Below are positions 6,871 through 15,603 of a DNA stretch of 64,000 nucleotides, piece by piece. A program made the position numbers and the translations under genes. Within the stretch, counting starts at the first letter, position 1. Each line of letters starts with the position of its first letter. The notes below the pieces were generated by a model, which saw only the letters and a list, made by a program, of their open reading frames with translations, ran no database searches and was not told the DNA's origin. The stretch is from Paenibacillus contaminans (GTDB lineage: Bacteria > Bacillota > Bacilli > Paenibacillales > NBRC-103111), in NCBI RefSeq assembly GCF_003285015.1, contig NZ_QMFB01000005.1:1-64000 (forward strand), given 5' to 3'.

Positions 6871-9800
6871 CATTTTATTTTTTTCACGATAAACGAAATT
6901 TTCGTCCCCTCTCCGAGAGTGCTGTCAATATGAAGGCCCTGGCCGTAAAGCTGCTTCAACCGCCGATCCGTATTGCGCAGACCGATTCCCGTTCCTTGAG
7001 CCGCTTGTCCGCTCAGCAGCTGCCGCACCTTGCGCTCATCCATTCCGACCCCGTCATCCTCAACGGATACTTCCACATGATCCTTATTTTCGACAATCCG
7101 GATATATACTTTGCCGCCTTCCGTACGTATCAAGACGCCATGCTTTACGGCATTTTCAACCAGCGGCTGGATGGTTAGCGGCGGAATATTCACTTCTATG
7201 TTCTCGTCGACTTCCAAAAAAATATGAAGCCGATCATCGAACCGTTCCTTCTCAATATACAGATAAGAGCGTACAAGATCCATTTCATACTTCAACGGTA
7301 CGAGACGCTCCATATTTCGGAGGGTAAAGCTTGCCCGCAAATAATCGCCGAACACTTCAAGCAAGGTACGCATTCTCGTCGTATCGAATTCGCTCAGTGC
7401 GGCAATCGAGTTTAACGTGTTGAACAGAAAATGAGGCTGAATTTGAGCTTGGAGCCACGCCGCTTCCACACGCAATCGCTCGCGGAACGATTTCTTATTG
7501 TCCGTTAACGCGCGTACCCGCGATTTCAGCTCCCATGCATCAACCGGCTTGATTAAATAATCGTTTGCACCCGCCTGAAATCCCGCTTCGATATCTTCCG
7601 GCCGGCTGCGCGCTGTAAGAAGCAGGATCGGAAGCTCCGAAATTGTAAAATGCTCCCGAACATTGCGGGACAATTGATAGCCGGACATATGCGGCATCAT
7701 AACGTCGGCAATCATCAAGTCCCATTCCCTCTCGGCCAGAAGCGACAAGCCTTCCTTTCCGCTCGTAGCTTTGACGACCTCGTAATTTTCGGATGAAAGA
7801 ACGGTCTCCAGAATGCTCAGGTTGACAGGGTCGTCATCGATAACCAAAATGTAGGACCGCTCCTCGGCCCGTCCGGATATCGGCTGGAACTTGGAATCGG
7901 AATCTTCAGCGGCTGCCGCCGTTTCAAGCTCGACAACAGGGGCTTGAACGGAAGAAATCGCAGTATCGATTTGCGGAATCGCAGCATCGGATAACGGCAA
8001 AGTAAACGTAAATACGGAGCCGCGATCCGGTATGGAGCTTGCCGATATCGTGCCTTGGTGCAGCTCCACCAGCTGCTTGCATATACTTAACCCGAGCCCA
8101 AGTCCGCCTGCTCCTTCCGCATAGTCCGAGCCGCCTTGCTCATAGGGCTCGAACATCCTCCCTAGCGTCGCTTCATCCATGCCGATTCCGGTATCCGAAA
8201 CAAGAATGACGGCTTGGCCATCCTCCACTCGGGCATCTACCGTAATCGTTCCCTCATTCGTAAATTTCACAGCATTATGAAGCAGATTAAACAAAATTTG
8301 AATGAGACGGTTTTCATCGGCAATCACACGAGGGAACACAGCCGGGATATTATTGACCAACAGGACCTTTTTGCCTTCCGTCATTAGGCGCACCATATCG
8401 CAAACGCCCGAAGCAACTCCCTGAATCCGGACGTTCGTAAGCTGCAGACGTACCCGATTCTCCTTAAGTCGTGTAATGTCCAGCAAGTCATTCAGTAAGA
8501 AGGACATTCTTTTGCCTACGGAAACGAGCATTCTTATGCTTTCCCGGTTCCGGCCGTCGTTCAAGATGCCGTTACTGACGAGCAGCGTTTGTGCGATATT
8601 GAGTATGCCGTGAAGCGGATTTCTCAACTCGTGTGAAGTATTGGCCAGGAATTGGTCTTTTCGCTTGTCCTCCTCCAGCAACTTTTCCGCAAGCTTCGCC
8701 GTTTGGGCGGAGCTTCGCAAATAACGCCTAAACCAGTATGAAGCAAAGGCGATAAAGGCGGCAATCATGTCGAAAGGGTAATACCCCATCTCCATTGGCC
8801 CCAAGTTTTTGATCGCCCCCCATATAATGTTTAAGCTAACGGCGGACATGCCGAGCAGAATAAATATTACATCTTTATGTCCCCTAATCGCAGTAATAAA
8901 AGCGAGCAAAGGAACGATTAAAAAGGGAACAAGCACGATCGCAAAATGAAAGTAACCGGCAAGCTTCAGCCAAGCGATCGGCAGGAACGGAACGAAGGCT
9001 GCATAAACCGCACATATAGCCGTATACGAACGCAGTCCCTTGACGATCTTGTACTCCGGTAAAAGATGTTTGGCATATTGAAAAATAAAAACGGCTATTC
9101 CGAGATAAACCAGATAGTAGATCCTAAAAGCGCTGTCATAGTCGATCGGCAGCCAAACCAGCAAAAGCCCGTTGTCGTCGATGAGAATCGACGTGATCGT
9201 ACAAATAATCAGCAGGAAGAAATAGAGCAGCGCCTTCTCGCGAACCCCCATGAAATATAAAATAACGGCATATACGGCGTGCAGCAATAAAATTAAGCAT
9301 ACGGTTACTTGCAGCCCTGCAGAAAACCCGGCGGCACGATTGACCGCCAAATCGCTGCCGAACTTTATCGGCCGGTGCATGCCGCCTGCACGCAACTCAT
9401 CGTAGTTTGCAACCTGAACGATAAGCTCGATCTCGCTCCTATCCGTCGCAAAGGTCGCCGAATAAGGGACTCTGCGGGGCGTATACGCATCCTCATCCGC
9501 AGCCGGCTGTCCGGAATTCGCCACTAACCGTCCGTTCACATAAAGCTCGGAGGACGCAGGGATGGCAGGGACTTGAATGCCGTAAATTCGCTCCTTATCC
9601 GGTTGAACCTTAATACGCAGACGGTAAGAACCGTAACCGAATGTTGCGCTCCTCTCATCCGACATAAACCGGTTCCACATCTCGGGAATTTGAACAAACT
9701 CGCCGTCGGGTTGCCCGGAATAATCCGTTTCTTTGTTTTCCAGCAGCAGCCGATGCGGGTAAAATTCCCATTCGCCGTTCAGCGCCACCGTACGGTTCGA

Positions 9801-9950
9801 GCCGAAATCCCAATTTCGCAAATCCAATTGTCCTTGCACGGCTTGCCCGTCTGCAGAGGGCGCGATAAGCCCAATCCAAAACAGCCGCAAGCCGGTAAGC
9901 GCAGCTACGAACAAAACGGTTATAAGCAAAACTCTTTTCATCGTCGTCAT
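6870..9950 (-). CDS. Hybrid sensor kinase with two kinase modules (7TMR-DISM, HisKA-HATPase, REC, LytS-type kinase)
   Basis: About 1026 residues. An N-terminal membrane anchor is followed by an extracellular beta-rich domain (about 40-205) and seven hydrophobic helices (about 215-420) of the 7TMR-DISM type. Next come a HisKA dimerisation helix with NTSHELRNPLHG (His near 437), a HATPase domain with NLLHNAVKFTNEG and GGLGLGLSICKQL, and a receiver domain with YILVIDDDP and phospho-acceptor Asp in MIADVMMPHMSG near 748. The last module has QIQPHFLFNTLNSI (His near 839) and VENAVKHGV, which is the His_kinase/LytS layout. Two complete kinase modules in one chain allow an internal phosphorelay, but the output target is unknown. 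The start is uncertain: ATG 9950 or 9941, or TTG 10001, none with a strong ribosome binding site. Confidence 0.88.
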   Translation of the reverse strand: MTTMKRVLLITVLFVAALTGLRLFWIGLIAPSADGQAVQGQLDLRNWDFGSNRTVALNGEWEFYPHRLLLENKETDYSGQPDGEFVQIPEMWNRFMSDERSATFGYGSYRLRIKVQPDKERIYGIQVPAIPASSELYVNGRLVANSGQPAADEDAYTPRRVPYSATFATDRSEIELIVQVANYDELRAGGMHRPIKFGSDLAVNRAAGFSAGLQVTVCLILLLHAVYAVILYFMGVREKALLYFFLLIICTITSILIDDNGLLLVWLPIDYDSAFRIYYLVYLGIAVFIFQYAKHLLPEYKIVKGLRSYTAICAVYAAFVPFLPIAWLKLAGYFHFAIVLVPFLIVPLLAFITAIRGHKDVIFILLGMSAVSLNIIWGAIKNLGPMEMGYYPFDMIAAFIAFASYWFRRYLRSSAQTAKLAEKLLEEDKRKDQFLANTSHELRNPLHGILNIAQTLLVSNGILNDGRNRESIRMLVSVGKRMSFLLNDLLDITRLKENRVRLQLTNVRIQGVASGVCDMVRLMTEGKKVLLVNNIPAVFPRVIADENRLIQILFNLLHNAVKFTNEGTITVDARVEDGQAVILVSDTGIGMDEATLGRMFEPYEQGGSDYAEGAGGLGLGLSICKQLVELHQGTISASSIPDRGSVFTFTLPLSDAAIPQIDTAISSVQAPVVELETAAAAEDSDSKFQPISGRAEERSYILVIDDDPVNLSILETVLSSENYEVVKATSGKEGLSLLAEREWDLMIADVMMPHMSGYQLSRNVREHFTISELPILLLTARSRPEDIEAGFQAGANDYLIKPVDAWELKSRVRALTDNKKSFRERLRVEAAWLQAQIQPHFLFNTLNSIAALSEFDTTRMRTLLEVFGDYLRASFTLRNMERLVPLKYEMDLVRSYLYIEKERFDDRLHIFLEVDENIEVNIPPLTIQPLVENAVKHGVLIRTEGGKVYIRIVENKDHVEVSVEDDGVGMDERKVRQLLSGQAAQGTGIGLRNTDRRLKQLYGQGLHIDSTLGEGTKISFIVKKIK

Positions 9951-10028
9951 CGATAAACCGCGCTGCCTGGTCTTCCCAACAGCATCGTCTCCCGACTGCA
10001 AAACAAATCCGGCGTTCTCATGCGATCG

Positions 10029-10109
10029 CTACTCCGTCCGCTCCCGCTGCTCCTCCGACCGTTGATATTCCACATTGCCTGCTTCATTTATGGTTATCCC
10101 CTCGTCCAT
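10029..10109 (-). CDS. Possible 26-residue acidic small protein upstream of the sensor kinase
   Basis: Minus-strand ATG at 10109, preceded by GAAAGGG at good spacing, opens a 26-codon frame beginning MDEGITINEAGNVEY and ending with TAG at 10029. It is rich in Glu and Arg and has no membrane segment. It lies between a terminator (10299-10345) and the kinase gene in the same orientation, so it may be a leader peptide or small protein of the kinase transcript. I know of no family for it, and its size makes a chance frame possible. Confidence 0.3.
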   Translation of the reverse strand: MDEGITINEAGNVEYQRSEEQRERTE

Positions 10110-10298
10110 GTGTACCCTTTCTGTAAAACTTCCTCTCCCAGTGTATCATAGCGGCCGTCAATTCTTCCTCTATTTTCCGAAGAACGGAGTCTTAAACAAC
10201 AAGACGAAATACCGCAGCATCGTAACGACCTCCGAAATATTTTCGCTTATTGACGGGCGAACCCGAGAAATGTTTCAAGCAGATAACGACCGACCAGA

Positions 10299-10345
10299 CA
10301 AAAAAAGAAGCCGTACTCCGCTGATTCAGCGAGTTTTTGGCTTCT
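10299..10345 (-). terminator. Terminator after exonuclease III gene
   Basis: On the minus strand AGAAGCC pairs with GGCTTCT around an inner CGCTG/CAGCG stem and is followed by seven T. It lies 70 bp past the stop of the exonuclease gene. Confidence 0.85.
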
Positions 10346-10413
10346 GATTGCGCTGCATTGCATGTCCGAACCCTGTGCTGCAAAGACGCAGCGCGGACGG
10401 CTAGACCGCTCGG

Positions 10414-11175
10414 CTACCCGATTTCACCTATCGTCAACACTACCGGACAATGGTCGCTGCCCATCACATCGCAAGCGATCTCCGCGTCGATCAGCGAAGA
10501 ACCGAGTCTCGACGAAGCCAGGAAATAATCGATCCGCCATCCGACGTTCCGCTCTCTCACCTTCGGCATATACGACCACCAGGAATAAACATTTTCCCGG
10601 TCCGGGTAAAGATGCCTGAACGTATCGATGAAGCCGGCCTCCAGCAAATCCGTCATTTTGCCCCGCTCCTCCATCGTAAAGCCGGAGTTGCCCATGTTCG
10701 ACTTCGCATTTTTCAAGTCGATCTCCTGGTGGGCGACGTTCAAATCTCCGCAAACGATGACCGGCTTAGCCGAGTCCAGTTGTTGCAGGTATGCCCGGAA
10801 ACGGTCCTCCCATTCCAGTCTGAATGGCAGCCTCGACAAATCGCGCCTTGCATTGGGCGTATACACAGTGATGAAATAGAAGGTTTCAAACTCCAGCGTA
10901 ATGATCCGCCCCTCCGGCTCCCCGTCCTCTTCCATACCGTATCGAACCGAAACCGGCTTCAGCCTCGTAAAAATAGCCGTACCGGAATAGCCCTTCTTCT
11001 CGGCATAATTCCAATACTGCGCATATTCCTCTCCCAGCTCCAGGCTGAGCTGCCCTTCCTGCAGCTTCGTCTCCTGAATGCAAAATATATCCGCATCGGA
11101 CGCTTTGAAATAATCGAGAAATCCTTTGTTCACGCATGCTCTCAGGCCATTTACATTCCACGATACCAGCTTCAT
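10414..11175 (-). CDS. exoA: Exodeoxyribonuclease III (AP endonuclease)
   Basis: 253 residues, the usual size of ExoIII/ExoA. MKLVSWNVNGLRA at the start, CIQETKLQEGQ (metal-binding Glu), GDLNVAHQEIDLKN and the C-terminal GSDHCPVVL (catalytic Asp-His) are the conserved motifs. The enzyme incises DNA 5' of abasic sites and has 3' repair activity in base excision repair. AAGGAGA precedes the ATG. It is a single-gene unit with its own terminator. Confidence 0.95.
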   Translation of the reverse strand: MKLVSWNVNGLRACVNKGFLDYFKASDADIFCIQETKLQEGQLSLELGEEYAQYWNYAEKKGYSGTAIFTRLKPVSVRYGMEEDGEPEGRIITLEFETFYFITVYTPNARRDLSRLPFRLEWEDRFRAYLQQLDSAKPVIVCGDLNVAHQEIDLKNAKSNMGNSGFTMEERGKMTDLLEAGFIDTFRHLYPDRENVYSWWSYMPKVRERNVGWRIDYFLASSRLGSSLIDAEIACDVMGSDHCPVVLTIGEIG

Positions 11176-11265
11176 GATTGTCGGTCTCCTTGCTCTTCTA
11201 TCAGTCTATGATTCCAGTTTACCATAGCGGCTTTTCCGATGAGAGACTTTCGCAGAAAAAGACCA

Positions 11266-11300
11266 TTGTCAACTTAGTAAACATTAATGTATATTAAGTT
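11266..11300 (+). promoter_or_regulatory. Promoter with overlapping inverted repeat upstream of VOC gene
   Basis: TTGTCA at 11266-11271 and TATATT at 11290-11295 are spaced 18 bp apart. AACTTA (11271-11276) and TAAGTT (11295-11300) form an inverted repeat spanning the promoter, which suggests a repressor site. Confidence 0.45.
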
Positions 11301-11334
11301 TAATAAACCTTTGCAGACGAGGATGTGAGATCCA

Positions 11335-12129
11335 ATGATAACTCATTATGCCGGATTGCAGCTGCAAACCGTATCGCTCCCAAGCGTGCGCCATTTTTAT
11401 CATGAGCAAATGCGTTTCCCGATCGCGTATGAAACGGATAACCGCATCGCGTTTCAGCCGACGCCTCATGTCACCTTAACGTTCGTCGAGGCTTACGAGC
11501 CCGTGACTCCCGTGCACATCGCTTTCGAAGTTCCTATGAGCCGATTCGCCGAAGCGGCAGCCGAGCTGCGAAAAACGCAAGCCGTCATTCAGAAATGGCC
11601 GGACGGCAAGGAAATCGACGTTTTCGAAACGGGTGAAAACATATACTTCCGCGACTGCGACGGCAATTTGCTGGAGCTTATCGCGCACCGCTATCTGAAG
11701 GAGGACGTCCTCGCTCCCACCGGTCCGTTCCATATACTCTATCTCCGCGAAGTCGGCTTTCCCGTAGACAGCGTCCCGGCATTTCGCGAATGGCTGCGGC
11801 AGCTGCTCGGCATGAAGCTGGATAAGGTTTCGGATGAATTTACGTTCGTCATCGGCGGAACCGCTCATGCCGTCGTGGTGTCGAAACGCAGGAAATGGAT
11901 TCCGGTATCGATGCTCGCCCTCCCGCCTAAAATGGAAGTTACGTTAGGTGTGTCCTCGTACGCTTTCCTAGCGGAGGTTAAGTCGCTGCTGCATATGCAG
12001 GACAATTGCAGCTTCAGCGAAACCGGTACGGGACTTCGCCTTAATAAAGACGGTTATACTCTGCACCTGACCGCACAAACGGCTTTCGACCCCGAGCTGC
12101 CGGCTCTGTTGAACTTGCCTTTTTCGTGA
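11335..12129 (+). CDS. VOC (glyoxalase-fold) family protein
   Basis: A 264-residue protein with the repeated beta-alpha-beta-beta-beta pattern of the vicinal oxygen chelate fold. The first module starts LQLQTVSLPSVRHFYHEQM and ends with NIYFRDCDGNLLELIAH, whose Glu is the usual metal ligand. The second module (after residue 125, LREVGFPVDSVPAFREWL) is more divergent, as in CppA-like proteins. GAGG lies 11 nt before the ATG. The substrate is unknown; such genes are often detoxification or resistance proteins. Confidence 0.75.
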   Translation: MITHYAGLQLQTVSLPSVRHFYHEQMRFPIAYETDNRIAFQPTPHVTLTFVEAYEPVTPVHIAFEVPMSRFAEAAAELRKTQAVIQKWPDGKEIDVFETGENIYFRDCDGNLLELIAHRYLKEDVLAPTGPFHILYLREVGFPVDSVPAFREWLRQLLGMKLDKVSDEFTFVIGGTAHAVVVSKRRKWIPVSMLALPPKMEVTLGVSSYAFLAEVKSLLHMQDNCSFSETGTGLRLNKDGYTLHLTAQTAFDPELPALLNLPFS

Positions 12130-12169
12130 AGGCGTTGAACGATTATATGCATCGCCGGCTCGCAGCCGC

Positions 12170-12484
12170 CTACTCCGCCAGCTTCAACAGGACGACGCAG
12201 CAGATGATGCCGGCGATGCAAAACAAACGGACGGGACTCTTCGATTCCTTGTAAAAAAGCATCCCAACTACGGCTGCACCTACCGTCCCGATCCCCGTCC
12301 ATACGGCATATGCCGTAGACAACGAGATCGACTCCAGTGCCGCAATAAGCAGCTGAAAGCTGATGATGAAGCCCCCGATGAGAATGATATTGTTCGGCCA
12401 ATTATTTTGAACCGCCACCCGTTTGATTCCGATAACGCCGACAACCTCGAGCAGACCCGCAGCGATCAGCAGCCACCATGTCAT
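12170..12484 (-). CDS. SMR family small multidrug exporter, short partner
   Basis: 104 residues with four membrane helices. LLIAAGLLEVVGVIGIK contains the essential Glu of helix 1, and STAYAVWTGIGTVGAAVVG is the SMR signature. The start ATG overlaps the TGA of the preceding SMR gene (12484-12486) as ATGA, so the two are translationally coupled and probably act as a hetero-oligomer, as paired SMR proteins such as EbrAB and YkkCD do. It lies last in a MerR-SMR-SMR operon. Confidence 0.88.
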   Translation of the reverse strand: MTWWLLIAAGLLEVVGVIGIKRVAVQNNWPNNIILIGGFIISFQLLIAALESISLSTAYAVWTGIGTVGAAVVGMLFYKESKSPVRLFCIAGIICCVVLLKLAE

Positions 12485-13050
12485 CAGGCCCCCTCCTTTC
12501 CGCTTGTCAGCTTTAGCCCGATAATGAACGCCAGAAGCAGCAGGACGATAAGGACCTTCAACGGGCTGATGGAACCGCCGCTGAAAACCGCCTCCACCGC
12601 AACCGTACCGATCGTCCCAATGCCCGCGAACACGGCGTACGTCGTTCCTACCGGCAGCACCTTAGTCGCTCTAATAATCAGATCGAAGCTGACCAATAGC
12701 GAAATAAGTACGACGACGGACGGCACCGCTTCGTATTTGAAGCCCGAAGCCCACACGATTTCAAGCGCCCCGCCGATAAAAACGTACGCCCACGCCCGGT
12801 TTTTGCTTAGTGGTTTCGTCGGTTTTGTCGGTTTTGTCGGTTTTGTCGGTTTTGCCGGTTTTGTCGGTTTTGCCGCTTTTGCGGATGACGCAGTCGTTTC
12901 CGCATCTGTTTTTGCTTGGGCATTTGCTTTCGCATCCGCTTTTGTCTCGGATTCTGCTTCCGCTTCTACTTTTACGTCTACTTTTGCCTCAACTCCCGTT
13001 TCTGCCTCAGCTCCCGCCGGTTCTGTCTTTCCTGCCGGCTTTTCCGTCAT
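12484..13050 (-). CDS. SMR family exporter with long low-complexity N-terminal extension
   Basis: 188 residues against about 105-110 for the family. The SMR core starts near residue 83: AWAYVFIGGALEIVWASGFK with the helix-1 Glu, then GTTYAVFAGIGTIGTVAVE. The first 80 residues are hydrophilic: an Ala/Glu/Lys-rich stretch with alternating charge, then a Pro-Thr-Lys tripeptide repeat (about six copies with one PAK variant) encoded by a 9-bp tandem repeat around 12810-12870. GGGAGGG precedes ATG 13050, and ATGA overlaps the stop of the MerR gene, so the extension is part of the natural start. A cytoplasmic tail of this kind is unusual for SMR proteins. Confidence 0.85.
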   Translation of the reverse strand: MTEKPAGKTEPAGAEAETGVEAKVDVKVEAEAESETKADAKANAQAKTDAETTASSAKAAKPTKPAKPTKPTKPTKPTKPLSKNRAWAYVFIGGALEIVWASGFKYEAVPSVVVLISLLVSFDLIIRATKVLPVGTTYAVFAGIGTIGTVAVEAVFSGGSISPLKVLIVLLLLAFIIGLKLTSGKEGA

Positions 13051-13862
13051 TCGCGATCCCTCCCGCCATTTTGAGCCGGATTTCCTTTGCTCTCCTGCTC
13101 TCTCCGTAAGTACTCCTCCACAATACGATCGATGTAAGCCATCGTGTCTTCGCTGAGCCCGAGCGTTTTCTCGCTTTGCCCCGGCTCCGGCCGCACCCAA
13201 TCCCAATATCTCTCCATCAGCTCATAGTTGTCCTGAAAAAAATTCGCCCCGAGCTCCAGCAATTGCGCCGCCAGTTTCATCGAAATGTCCGACTCTGGGG
13301 GCTCATCCCGGTGCGTATGAACCTCGCGCAGCAGCTTAACCCAAGCCGTCGTGCGCGGGTCGTCCTCTTCCAGGCTTGGAAGCCCTTCGAGTATCGGGAT
13401 TTCCGCATCCGTAAAATGATTCCGGCGAGCCGAAGCCCGAAAATGCTCTGCAGCCTCGGCGCCGTTCTTCCGGATATGCTGGATGTACAGCAGCAGTTCT
13501 TCCGCCGCAACGTCCCCGCGCAGCTCCAGCGTGTGCAGCGTCGTGTGAAGCACGCGGTCCAGCATTTTCAGCCGTTCCTGCTCCTTTCGCACTTCCGCGA
13601 TTTGCATCCGAATGGCATCGATCCATTTATCGGCAGTCGGAATACCCCGCTCGTCTTCCAAAACGTTTTTGATCTCAGAGAGCGTAAAGCCAAGTTGCTT
13701 CAAAGTCGTAATATGATGAAGCCGAATAACGTCTTCCTTGCCATAATACCGATAACCCGCCCCCGAAACGACCGAAGGCTTCAGCACGCCGAATTCATCG
13801 TAATAACGCAGCGTCCTGATGGACAGTCCGGCTTCTTTAGCCAGTTGACCGATGCGGTACAT
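13047..13862 (-). CDS. MerR family regulator of the SMR exporter pair
   Basis: About 271 residues. MYRIGQLAKEAGLSIRTLRY is the N-terminal winged helix, followed by YYGKEDVIRLHHITTLKQLGF and a coiled coil (about 75-115). The long helical C-terminal half (about 116-270) is a likely ligand or sensor domain. ATG 13862 has AGGAGG at 8 nt; the ATG two codons earlier is too close. It heads an operon with two overlapping SMR genes and has a MerR-type promoter, so it probably activates the exporters in response to their substrate. Confidence 0.88.
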   Translation of the reverse strand: MYRIGQLAKEAGLSIRTLRYYDEFGVLKPSVVSGAGYRYYGKEDVIRLHHITTLKQLGFTLSEIKNVLEDERGIPTADKWIDAIRMQIAEVRKEQERLKMLDRVLHTTLHTLELRGDVAAEELLLYIQHIRKNGAEAAEHFRASARRNHFTDAEIPILEGLPSLEEDDPRTTAWVKLLREVHTHRDEPPESDISMKLAAQLLELGANFFQDNYELMERYWDWVRPEPGQSEKTLGLSEDTMAYIDRIVEEYLRREQESKGNPAQNGGRDRE

Positions 13863-13881
13863 CTTCATCGCCTCCTGCCTA

Positions 13882-13913
13882 ATACTAAACCGTAACGTAT
13901 AGGTGAGGGTCAA
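13882..13913 (-). promoter_or_regulatory. MerR-type promoter with 19-bp spacer and central dyad
   Basis: On the minus strand TTGACC (-35, 13908-13913) and TTAGTA (-10, 13883-13888) are 19 bp apart, the lengthened spacer typical of MerR-activated promoters. The dyad ACC-N3-ACGT-N3-GGT at 13889-13904 lies inside the spacer, where MerR proteins bind and untwist the DNA. Confidence 0.72.
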
Positions 13914-14079
13914 GCGTTTTGCTGAAACAGTATGCCTATGTACTGACGCCAATGAAGTACCCGTATCGCTTCGCTCTTGGCTAGTGCAAGTTGACGCAGG
14001 ATGTCTCGGTAGATTAACGTTAAGTGCAGTGGACAGGTCGAGCTCGAAAAATCGATCGCAAACAATAAGGAGGCCCTGT

Positions 14080-14622
14080 ATGGCAATTTACATTGGGCTG
14101 CTGCGAGGCATTAATGTCGGCGGCAAAAATAAGATCAAAATGGCCGATCTGAAAAGCTCGCTGGAAACGATGGGGCTCAGCCGCGTGCAAACCTACATCC
14201 AGAGCGGCAACGTTCTTTTCGAATCGGAGGAAGAAGCGGAGACCCTGACAAAACGGATCGAGCTTGAGATCAAAACGGTTTTCGGCATAGCTGCCGCCGT
14301 CGTCTTAAGAACGGCCCCGGAGCTGGAGCGGATCATCGCAAGCTGCCCGTTCGACGCAAATGCTTTGTCGGAGGGCGAAAGCATTCAGTTGACTTTGTTG
14401 ACGGAAACGCCCGCACAGGAAAAAATCGCCCTTTTGTCGGAAGGCAAAAGCGACATCGACGAATTCCGCATCGCAGGGCTTGAGATTTACCTGCTTTTCC
14501 GCCAAAGCGTGCTCGATTCCAAGCTTGCCGCCAACCTGCAGAAGCTGGGTTCTATAGCGACCACGCGTAACTGGAACACAATCGTCAAGCTTGACTCTTT
14601 AGCAAAGGCAATGGAAGCTTGA
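14080..14622 (+). CDS. DUF1697 family protein
   Basis: 180 residues starting AIYIGLLRGINVGGKNKIKM, the conserved opening of DUF1697, followed by VQTYIQSGNVLFES and the C-terminal TTRNWNTIVKL. These motifs are strong markers of the family, whose biochemical role is not established. AAGGAGG at 14067-14073 supports ATG 14080. It stands alone, facing away from the MerR-SMR operon. Confidence 0.9.
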   Translation: MAIYIGLLRGINVGGKNKIKMADLKSSLETMGLSRVQTYIQSGNVLFESEEEAETLTKRIELEIKTVFGIAAAVVLRTAPELERIIASCPFDANALSEGESIQLTLLTETPAQEKIALLSEGKSDIDEFRIAGLEIYLLFRQSVLDSKLAANLQKLGSIATTRNWNTIVKLDSLAKAMEA

Positions 14623-14645
14623 TCATTAGCGGCTAGAAGACACCG

Positions 14646-14680
14646 GCAGGCCGGGCTTCCCTAAGGAAGACCCGGCCTGC
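14646..14680. terminator. Strong hairpin after DUF1697 gene
   Basis: GCAGGCCGGG pairs with CCCGGCCTGC around an inner TTCC/GGAA stem. No clear T-run follows, so termination is inferred from position between two convergent genes. Confidence 0.5.
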
Positions 14681-14776
14681 GCTCGCTTGTTGCATTTGCC
14701 GCTTCTATCGTCCGCGTTCGGCTACGCGCCATGCTGCGCTCCGTGTCTCACAGGCGAAAGGCACTTGCGGCTGAAG

Positions 14777-15466
14777 TTACCGCTTAGCCAGCTCGATAAT
14801 ATCCTTCGGCTCCAATAGTTGCCGATCGTGACCTCTTTTTGCCGCATGAATCATCGCCGTCCCAAGTTCCCGCAAAGTAATGAAATGCTTCGGCCACAAA
14901 CGCTTTACAGCCGGATACAACCAGGAAAACGCGGAATAGTATTTGTGGGTGTTTCTGAGCCCCTTCGTCGGATGTATGTAACCCGGCCGAAACATATACG
15001 CCCCTCTGAACGGCAGCCGCATAATCGCGTTTTCCGTTCTCCCTTTCACCCGCGCCCACATGCTTTTCCCCTGCTCCGTACTGTCCGTCCCCACGCCGGT
15101 TACGTAACAGAACACCATATCCGGATTCAGCTTCGACAACAAACCCGCCGCATGAAGCGTAAGGTCGTAAGTCAATCGCGTATATTCGGCCTCCTTGAGC
15201 CCGACCGACGAAACGCCCAGGCAAAAAAAGCATGCGTTATACGGCCGCAGCCGATCCTCAATCGGCGTAAGATCCCAAAAATCGCCGTGCACGATCTCGG
15301 TCAATTTGGGATGCGTGACACCGCAAGGCTTCCGGCCGATAACCAGCACCCGTTCGACATCGGAGCTTGCCAAGCATTCGTGCAATACTCCTTCCCCCAC
15401 CATCCCGGTCGCCCCTGTAATGATCGCGCTCACTTTGTTCGAAGCCGAATTAGGCTGCGTATGCAT
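14777..15466 (-). CDS. NAD(P)-binding Rossmann-fold protein (atypical SDR/epimerase-like)
   Basis: 229 residues. AIITGATGMVGEGVLHECL carries the GxxGxxG dinucleotide-binding motif, and VERVLVIGRKP follows as the second strand. FFCLGVSSVGLKEAEYTRL and VFCYVTGVGTDS correspond to the middle strands of extended or atypical SDR proteins of the YbjT/HTATIP2-like group. The classical YxxxK pair is not evident. GAAGGAAA lies upstream of the ATG. The substrate is unknown and no operon partner is clear. Confidence 0.75.
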   Translation of the reverse strand: MHTQPNSASNKVSAIITGATGMVGEGVLHECLASSDVERVLVIGRKPCGVTHPKLTEIVHGDFWDLTPIEDRLRPYNACFFCLGVSSVGLKEAEYTRLTYDLTLHAAGLLSKLNPDMVFCYVTGVGTDSTEQGKSMWARVKGRTENAIMRLPFRGAYMFRPGYIHPTKGLRNTHKYYSAFSWLYPAVKRLWPKHFITLRELGTAMIHAAKRGHDRQLLEPKDIIELAKR

Positions 15467-15603
15467 ACGTTTCCTTCTTTCTCGTGGAAAATGATCGAAT
15501 TTTGCGCCTCATTAATCGCCTTCCATTACCGCGTAATCTGTCGGCCGCAGTCGGCAACGAACCGGCGAGCGGGGTCAACGAGATCACCCCTGCTCTATTA
15601 TCC

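Noticed and set aside
10346..10413. tRNA-like segment after the exonuclease stop (GCCGAGCGGTCTA, GGGTTCGGAC)
   Set aside because: D-arm-like and T-loop-like words are present, but the acceptor stem does not pair and the anticodon arm is irregular.
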